Shown one piece after another: positions 5,918 to 10,244 of a stretch of DNA of 10,244 bases. The position numbers and the translations under genes are program-made. Numbering within the stretch: the stretch's first letter is position 1; every line of letters begins with the position of its first letter. The DNA comes from an uncultured Planctomycetota bacterium (lineage in GTDB: Bacteria > Planctomycetota > UBA1135 > UBA2386). The notes under the pieces are model-generated. The model was not told the origin of the DNA, searched no databases, and worked only from the letters and a program-made list of their open reading frames with translations. The stretch is taken from NCBI GenBank assembly GCA_903925435.1, contig CAIYFF010000566.1:1-10244 (forward strand). Reading direction: 5' to 3'.

Positions 5918-8581
5918 TCAGAGCGACAAGCCAGCCGCACGCAACGCCTGCTGCGCCGCCTGCACCGCATCCGCCGCCTTGCTCGGATCCTTGCCCTTGC
6001 CCTGCGCCAGGTCCGGCTTGCCGCCGCCACCACCGCCAACCACCGCCGCGACCTGCTTGACGAGGTCGCCCGCCGTCAGCTTGCCGTGCAGTTGCGGGCT
6101 CACGCAGGCAACGATGCCCACCTCATCGGCCTGCTTGCTGACGATCACCGCGCAAACGGGACCCATCGACTGCAGAGCGCGACGAAGAAGGTCTTGCCCG
6201 TCCTTCGTGGAAAGCCCCGGGCGGTCGTAGACCACGGCGTGCACGCCAGCGGTCTCCTTCGCGAGGGACTTGAGCTTCGCGAGTTCGACGTCGAGGTCGG
6301 CCGCGAGCGCCTTTTCGAGGTCCTTCTTGGTGCGCTTCAGTTCGTCGCCGATCTCCGCGATGCGGTCGCCGATCTTGGCGGTCGGCACCTTCAGCGCGAA
6401 CGACAACGCCGCAAGCTGCTCGCGCTCCTGCTGGCAGAGGCGCAACGCAACGAGTCCCGTCACGGCTTCCATGCGGCGAGTGCCGGCGCTGACCGCCGCT
6501 TCGCTCGTGATGCGGAACATGCCGATGTTGCCGCTGTTCTTCACGTGCGTGCCGCCGCACAGCTCCTTGCTGAAGTCCGAGACCTGCAGCGTGCGCACAC
6601 GGTCGCCGTACTTCTCGCCGAACAGCGCGGTGAAGCCCATGCCCTTCGCCTCGTCGAGGCCACGCACTGCAGCCTGCACTGGCGAAGCGAGCAGGATCTG
6701 CGCGTTGACCTCGTCCTCGACCTGCTGCAGTTGCGCAGCCGTCGGCTTCTCGGGCTGCGTGTAGTCAAAGCGGAGGCGATCGGGCGCCACTTCGCTGCCG
6801 GCCTGCGACACGTGCTTGCCGAGGATCTTCTTGAGGGCCGCGTGCAACAGGTGCGTTGCCGTGTGGTTCCGTTCGGTCGCCGAGCGCGCGTCGACGTCGA
6901 CCTGGAACTCCGCATGCTGACCGGCTTCGACGCTGCCTTGCGTCACCGTGCCGTGATGCAGGTGGAATCCATCGAGCGCCGCCACGTTGTCGATGCGGAC
7001 CGAACCAGACGCCGTCGTCACCGTGCCCCGGTCGCCGACCTGGCCGCCGCCCTGCGCGTAGAACGGAGTGGCGCTAGCAACCAAGACGACCTTCTGGCCC
7101 AGGTCCGCGCGTGCGGCCAACGCATCGTCCTCGCCGACGATGGCGAGCAACTTCGTGCTCTCCAGCAAGCGCTCGTAGCCAGTGAATTGAGTCGCAGCGT
7201 GGCCCTGGTCGCGCAACTTGACCGCAACGCTCGCGGTGAACACCGCATCCGACGTCGCCATGCTCGCGCGCGCGCGCTGACGCTGTTCTTCCATCGCGCG
7301 CTCGAACTCGGTTTCGTCGAGCTGGTGGCCAGCCTCCTCCATCACCTTCTGCGTGATGTCGATCGGGAAGCCGTAGGTGTCGTGCAGCAAGAACGCGAAC
7401 TGGCCGCTGCCAGCCGTCGGCTTGCCTGGCTTGTTCTTCTGCAGGAAGTCCTGCAAGCGCGCGGTGCCCTGTCGGTAGACGACGAGGAAGTTCTCTTCCT
7501 CGCCGCGGATCACGGCGCGGCACTGCGCCGCGTTGTCGCGAACTTCGGGATACTGGTCGCCCATCAGTTGGCCGACGAGGTCCACCATCTCGAACAAGAA
7601 CGGCTGCTGCAGCCCGAGTTCGTAGCCGTCGCGAGCAGCGCGACGCAGGATCTTGCGCACGACGTAACCGCGCCCTTCGTTGCTCGGCAGCGCGCCGTCC
7701 GCGATGCAGAACGTGATCGCGCGGACGTGGTCCGCTACACGGCGCATGCGGATGTCGCGCTTGCTGTCCTTGCCGTAGGCGATGCCCGTCACCTTGCCGA
7801 GGTGATCGAGGTAGGGGCGGAACAGTTCGGTCTCGAAGTTGTTCTTCGCACCCTGCAGCACTGCGGCGATGCGCTCGAGCCCGAGGCCGACGTCGATGTT
7901 CTTCTGCGGCAGCGGCTTCAGCGAGCCGTCGGACTGGCGGTCAAACTGCGTGAACACGCAGTTGCCGACCTCGGTGAACCGATCATCCGGCAGCGACTCG
8001 AGTCCCTTCTTGTCTGGGTAGGGCAACCCCGGCTTGCTGTCGAAGTAGAGCTCGCTGCAAGGACCGCACGGACCATTGGGACCTTTGCTCGGCGCTTCTG
8101 CGGGCCAGAAGTTCTCCTTCTCCCCAAAGCGGAACACCCTGTCAGGCGACAGCCCAACCACGTCCGTCCAGATCGCGAACGCTTCGTCGTCATCCTTGTA
8201 GACCGTGACGACCATCTGCTCCTTCGGGATCTCGCACACTTCGGTGAAGAAGGACCAGATCCACTGGATGCACTCCTTCTTGAAGTAGGCGCCGAACGAG
8301 AAGTTGCCCAGCATCTCGAAGAACGTGTGGTGCCGCGCCGTGAACCCGACGTTGTCGAGGTCCGGCACGCGCAGGCACTTCTGCGACGTGGTGATGCGCT
8401 TGTGCGGCAGCGTGCCCTTGCCCAAGAACATGTCCTTGAACTGGTTCATGCCTGCGCCCGTGAACAAGAGCGTCGGGTCGTTGGCGGGAACCAGAGAATC
8501 GGACGGGTAGATCGCGTGGCCCTGCTCTTGGAACAAAGCGAGGTAGCGACGGCGGATCTCGGCGGCGGACAGCGGCTTCAT
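5918..8581 (-). CDS. alaS: Alanyl-tRNA synthetase
   Basis: An 887-residue class II synthetase that charges tRNA(Ala) and edits mischarged serine or glycine. The catalytic core is at the N-terminus: GAGMNQFKDMFLG (42-54) and TARHHTFFEMLGNFSFG (81-97). GPNGPCGPC (168-175) follows. ADHVRAITFCIADGALPSNE starts at 283. The editing domain has HTATH (573-577) and CGGTH (675-679), whose His/Cys residues bind zinc. The C-Ala domain carries the glycine loop GGGGGGKPDLAQ (849-860). Length is normal. The segment KCLRVPDLDNVG lacks the GGKHN insert of E. coli AlaRS, a known variation. The frame is open 18 codons farther, to 8635, but homologues start just before AEIRRRYL, so ATG 8581 is chosen. No Shine-Dalgarno sequence is seen. 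It starts 104 bases after recA, directly behind a terminator-like stem, with no obvious promoter of its own. Confidence 0.97.
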   Translation of the reverse strand: MKPLSAAEIRRRYLALFQEQGHAIYPSDSLVPANDPTLLFTGAGMNQFKDMFLGKGTLPHKRITTSQKCLRVPDLDNVGFTARHHTFFEMLGNFSFGAYFKKECIQWIWSFFTEVCEIPKEQMVVTVYKDDDEAFAIWTDVVGLSPDRVFRFGEKENFWPAEAPSKGPNGPCGPCSELYFDSKPGLPYPDKKGLESLPDDRFTEVGNCVFTQFDRQSDGSLKPLPQKNIDVGLGLERIAAVLQGAKNNFETELFRPYLDHLGKVTGIAYGKDSKRDIRMRRVADHVRAITFCIADGALPSNEGRGYVVRKILRRAARDGYELGLQQPFLFEMVDLVGQLMGDQYPEVRDNAAQCRAVIRGEEENFLVVYRQGTARLQDFLQKNKPGKPTAGSGQFAFLLHDTYGFPIDITQKVMEEAGHQLDETEFERAMEEQRQRARASMATSDAVFTASVAVKLRDQGHAATQFTGYERLLESTKLLAIVGEDDALAARADLGQKVVLVASATPFYAQGGGQVGDRGTVTTASGSVRIDNVAALDGFHLHHGTVTQGSVEAGQHAEFQVDVDARSATERNHTATHLLHAALKKILGKHVSQAGSEVAPDRLRFDYTQPEKPTAAQLQQVEDEVNAQILLASPVQAAVRGLDEAKGMGFTALFGEKYGDRVRTLQVSDFSKELCGGTHVKNSGNIGMFRITSEAAVSAGTRRMEAVTGLVALRLCQQEREQLAALSFALKVPTAKIGDRIAEIGDELKRTKKDLEKALAADLDVELAKLKSLAKETAGVHAVVYDRPGLSTKDGQDLLRRALQSMGPVCAVIVSKQADEVGIVACVSPQLHGKLTAGDLVKQVAAVVGGGGGGKPDLAQGKGKDPSKAADAVQAAQQALRAAGLSL

Positions 8582-8602
8582 TGGGGCGAAGGTTGTAAAG
8601 AA

Positions 8603-8642
8603 CGATGCCGCGCAGGGGCAAGCAGCCTCCTGCACGGCATCG
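8603..8642 (-). terminator. Likely terminator or attenuator between recA and alaS
   Basis: CGATGCCG (8603-8610) pairs exactly with CGGCATCG (8635-8642). Inside, after a 1x1 mismatch, GCAGG pairs with CCTGC and GGC with GCC (one bulged T), leaving a 5-base loop. This 16-pair stem is followed on the minus strand by TTCTTTAC, a short T-rich tail, so it resembles an intrinsic terminator for recA. It ends 21 bases before the alaS ATG, so alaS must depend on readthrough or on an unseen promoter inside the stem region. Confidence 0.65.
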
Positions 8643-8685
8643 CTCAGTTTCGCGTCGTCAGCGCCTGTCGCGCTGCGACGGCGGC

Positions 8686-9846
8686 CTACTCGCCGACGTC
8701 CGACCCAGCGGCCGGACCGCGCGACGCGCCGCCATTCGAGGAGCCCGATCGCGCCGGGCTGCTGCTCTCGCCGCGCGGCACTGCGAGCGCGCTCTGGCCC
8801 GCGACGGGCATGAACTTCTGGAGCAACTCGGCCTCGATCTTCTTGGCGAGGTCCATGTTCTCCTTGAGGAACTCGCGCGCCTTCTCGCGGCCTTGCCCCA
8901 GTCGGTGCTCGCCGTAGCTCACCCAGGTGCCCGAGCGCTTGAGGACGCCACAGTCGACGCCGATGTCGAGCAACTCGCCGAGGCGATTGATGCCCTCGCG
9001 GAAGAGGATGTCGAACTCCGACTTGCGGAACGGCGGGGCGACCTTGTTCTTGACGACCGTCGCCTTCGTGCGCGAACCGACCGGCTCCTCGCCATCCTTG
9101 ATCTGGCCGATGCGGCGGATGTCGATGCGGACCGAGGAATAGAACTTCAGCGCGCGGCCACCCGTCGTGGTCTCGGGGCTGCCAAACATCACGCCGATCT
9201 TCTCGCGGATCTGGTTGATGAAGACCAACGTCGTCTTGGTCTTGGCGGTTACCGCGGTGAGCTTGCGCAGCGCCTGGCTCATGAGGCGAGCCTGCAGACC
9301 GACGAAGCTGTCGCCCATCTCACCTTCGATTTCAGCCTTCGGCACCAGGGCCGCGACCGAGTCGATGACGATCACGTCGACTGCGCCCGAACGCGCGAGC
9401 GTCTCGCAGATGTCGAGGGCCTGCTCGCCGTTGTCCGGCTGCGAAATCAGCAGCGAGTCGAGGTCGACGCCGAGGCGCTTGGCGTATTGCGGATCGAGCG
9501 CGTGCTCCGCGTCGATGAATGCGCAGACGCCGCCCGAACGCTGTGCGTTGGCAACGACGTGCAGAGTGAGCGTCGTCTTGCCCGACGACTCCGGCCCGAA
9601 GATTTCCACCACGCGTCCGCGCGGCAGGCCCTTGCCGCCGATGGCGAGGTCGAGTCCGAGGCTACCGGTCGAAATGCCGTCGACCGGCTGGGGCGTATCT
9701 TCGCCCATGCGCATGATCGAGCCCTGACCGTAGGACTTCTGGATCGAGAGAATGGCGTCTTGGAGCGCCTCGTTGACGACTGGCTTCTTGCCCGCTTCGG
9801 GCTTGCCCATTTCTGGCTTACCTGCTTCTGGCTTCTGCGGCTTCAT
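8686..9846 (-). CDS. recA: Recombinase RecA
   Basis: A 386-residue ATP-dependent strand-exchange protein that forms filaments on single-stranded DNA and stimulates LexA self-cleavage. Walker A GPESSGKTT is at 84-92, the catalytic E114 is in IDAEHALDP, Walker B VIVIDSVAAL is at 158-167, and the loop 2 region FINQIREKIGVMFGSPE begins at 209. The C-terminal domain with GTWVSYGEHRLGQGREKARE is normal. The tail (about 356-386) is rich in Ser, Gly and Ala. The N-terminus is about 20 residues longer than in E. coli RecA and holds three copies of KPE(A/M)G at 5-19. The ATG at 9846 has a strong AGGGAGGA only 4 bases upstream, which supports the long form; ATG at codon 13 is a weaker option. No RecX gene follows; alaS comes next. 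Confidence 0.98.
   Translation of the reverse strand: MKPQKPEAGKPEMGKPEAGKKPVVNEALQDAILSIQKSYGQGSIMRMGEDTPQPVDGISTGSLGLDLAIGGKGLPRGRVVEIFGPESSGKTTLTLHVVANAQRSGGVCAFIDAEHALDPQYAKRLGVDLDSLLISQPDNGEQALDICETLARSGAVDVIVIDSVAALVPKAEIEGEMGDSFVGLQARLMSQALRKLTAVTAKTKTTLVFINQIREKIGVMFGSPETTTGGRALKFYSSVRIDIRRIGQIKDGEEPVGSRTKATVVKNKVAPPFRKSEFDILFREGINRLGELLDIGVDCGVLKRSGTWVSYGEHRLGQGREKAREFLKENMDLAKKIEAELLQKFMPVAGQSALAVPRGESSSPARSGSSNGGASRGPAAGSDVGE
9790..9834 (-). repeat. Three 15-base repeats coding KPE(A/M)G in RecA
   Basis: Codons 5-19 of recA are three in-frame 15-base units encoding KPEAG, KPEMG and KPEAG. The units differ at several third positions (AAGCCA or AAGCCC, GAA throughout), so they are old or diverged rather than freshly duplicated. 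They lie in the N-terminal extension ahead of the helix used in RecA polymerisation. Confidence 0.85.
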
Positions 9847-9891
9847 CGCGTCCTCCCTAAGGAATGTGCTGCGAACTTCTGATGGCGGGGC

Positions 9892-9921
9892 ACTCTAGCG
9901 TCGGACCCTTACGGATACCAA
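9892..9921 (-). promoter_or_regulatory. Candidate recA promoter
   Basis: On the minus strand TTGGTA (9921-9916) and TAGAGT (9897-9892) match the -35 and -10 consensus at 4 of 6 bases each, with an 18-base spacer. The leader would be about 38 bases and ends with the strong recA ribosome binding site. A perfect palindrome TTCCGGAA (9928-9935) lies 6 bases upstream of the -35. No E. coli-type, Bacillus-type or other SOS box that I know is visible. Confidence 0.3.
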
Positions 9922-9992
9922 ACACTTTTCCGGAATGCCGTGCAGGACGAGGGTCGTCCGCTGCCGGCGAATCGACCGGCGGAGCAAACGCG

Positions 9993-10021
9993 CCCCGCCA
10001 CCAAGGAGTGACCTTGCGGGG
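9993..10021 (-). terminator. Possible terminator stem after the right-edge gene
   Basis: CCCCGC (9993-9998) pairs with GCGGGG (10016-10021) and AAGG (10003-10006) with CCTT (10012-10015), with a 4-base bulge on one side and a 5-base loop. It begins 18 bases after the stop codon of the upstream partial gene. Only GCGCGTTTGC follows, so the U-tract is minimal. A second stem, GCCGG/CCGGC at 9963-9980, lies just beyond it. Confidence 0.35.
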
Positions 10022-10039
10022 GGAAGCAATGGCGGAGAT

Positions 10040-10244
10040 TCAGCGCGGCCTGGCGAACCGGACGCGTTGCTCCCCACCAGCTTGGACCTTGAGCTGCACC
10101 CGCATCGCACCCCTCGGGTCGGTTGCCCGCGGTGCGGCCGAACTCTCGTCCATCGCCACCAGGACTTCGCCACCCAACCCGGCGTAGCGGAGATTGACCT
10201 CGATCTCCGCCTCGATCCCCGCGCTCGTCGGATTCCACGCGACG
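10040..10244 (-). CDS. C-terminal 67 residues of an unrecognised protein, cut by the window edge
   Basis: This frame runs open from the right edge to a TGA at 10040-10042, and its start is outside the window. Visible segments include AGIEAEIEVNLRYAG, GGEVLVAMDESS and RVQLKVQAGGEQRVRF: alternating hydrophobic and charged residues that suggest beta-strands. Third codon positions are strongly G or C, as in the neighbouring genes, and the other two minus-strand frames read as arginine-rich shadows; this is why I take it as real. There is no motif I can assign. It could be the end of a surface, lipoprotein or regulatory beta-domain protein, but nothing here proves that. It is followed by a possible terminator and then recA, so it is probably a separate unit. 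Confidence 0.6.
   Translation of the reverse strand, partial: VAWNPTSAGIEAEIEVNLRYAGLGGEVLVAMDESSAAPRATDPRGAMRVQLKVQAGGEQRVRFARPR

Noticed and set aside
8582..8635. Upstream alaS start adding 18 residues
   Set aside because: The added residues do not fit AlaRS N-termini and lie within the terminator-like stem after recA.
5738..8917. A 1059-codon plus-strand open frame antisense to alaS and the end of recA
   Set aside because: It is the mirror of a GC-rich gene: its product is rich in Arg, His, Ala and Asp with no motif, while the minus strand encodes a complete AlaRS.
9864..10187. Plus-strand frame of 107 codons upstream of recA
   Set aside because: No motif and no ribosome binding site; it crosses the terminator-like stems, and the minus-strand tail at 10040-10244 is the better coding candidate.

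Overview
This is a GC-rich bacterial chromosome segment of housekeeping genes. Every gene I can support lies on the minus strand, so transcription runs from high to low coordinates. In that direction the order is: the tail of an unrecognised protein (right edge), recA, alaS, rpmF, plsX, fabH, fabG, acpP, fabF, a 115-residue hypothetical gene, and the start of a ROK-family sugar kinase that runs off the left edge. There are no insertion sequences, tRNAs, rRNAs, CRISPR arrays or phage genes. The content (type II fatty-acid synthesis with AcpP and PlsX, Cys4 zinc-type L32, standard RecA and AlaRS) indicates a bacterium. The phylum cannot be fixed by eye. Planctomycetota or a myxobacterium-like lineage would fit, but that is only a guess.

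Right part (about 5.9-10.2 kb). RecA carries a pentapeptide repeat at its N-terminus. A strong stem with a short T-rich tail separates recA from alaS. The recA upstream region has a weak sigma70-like promoter and no SOS box that I recognise. The 887-residue AlaRS is complete, with catalytic, editing, zinc-binding and C-Ala parts.

Middle and left (about 0.4-5.7 kb). The rpmF-plsX-fabH-fabG-acpP-fabF cluster joins a ribosomal protein gene to phospholipid and fatty-acid synthesis. PlsX makes acyl-phosphate from acyl-ACP, FabH starts chains, FabG reduces 3-ketoacyl-ACP, FabF elongates, and AcpP carries the chain. fabD, usual between fabH and fabG, is absent. A 22-base gap and a good ribosome binding site attach the hypothetical 115-residue gene to the end of this likely operon.

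The coding content is ordinary. The best leads are in the gaps, which hold several perfect or near-perfect stems: a possible three-way-junction RNA after alaS, a stem in the rpmF leader, consecutive stems between rpmF and plsX, a GC-rich stem before acpP, and a 66-base compound inverted repeat after the hypothetical gene. I found no convincing new defence or mobile system. All structural claims come from reading complementarity by eye, without folding energies or homologue alignments.
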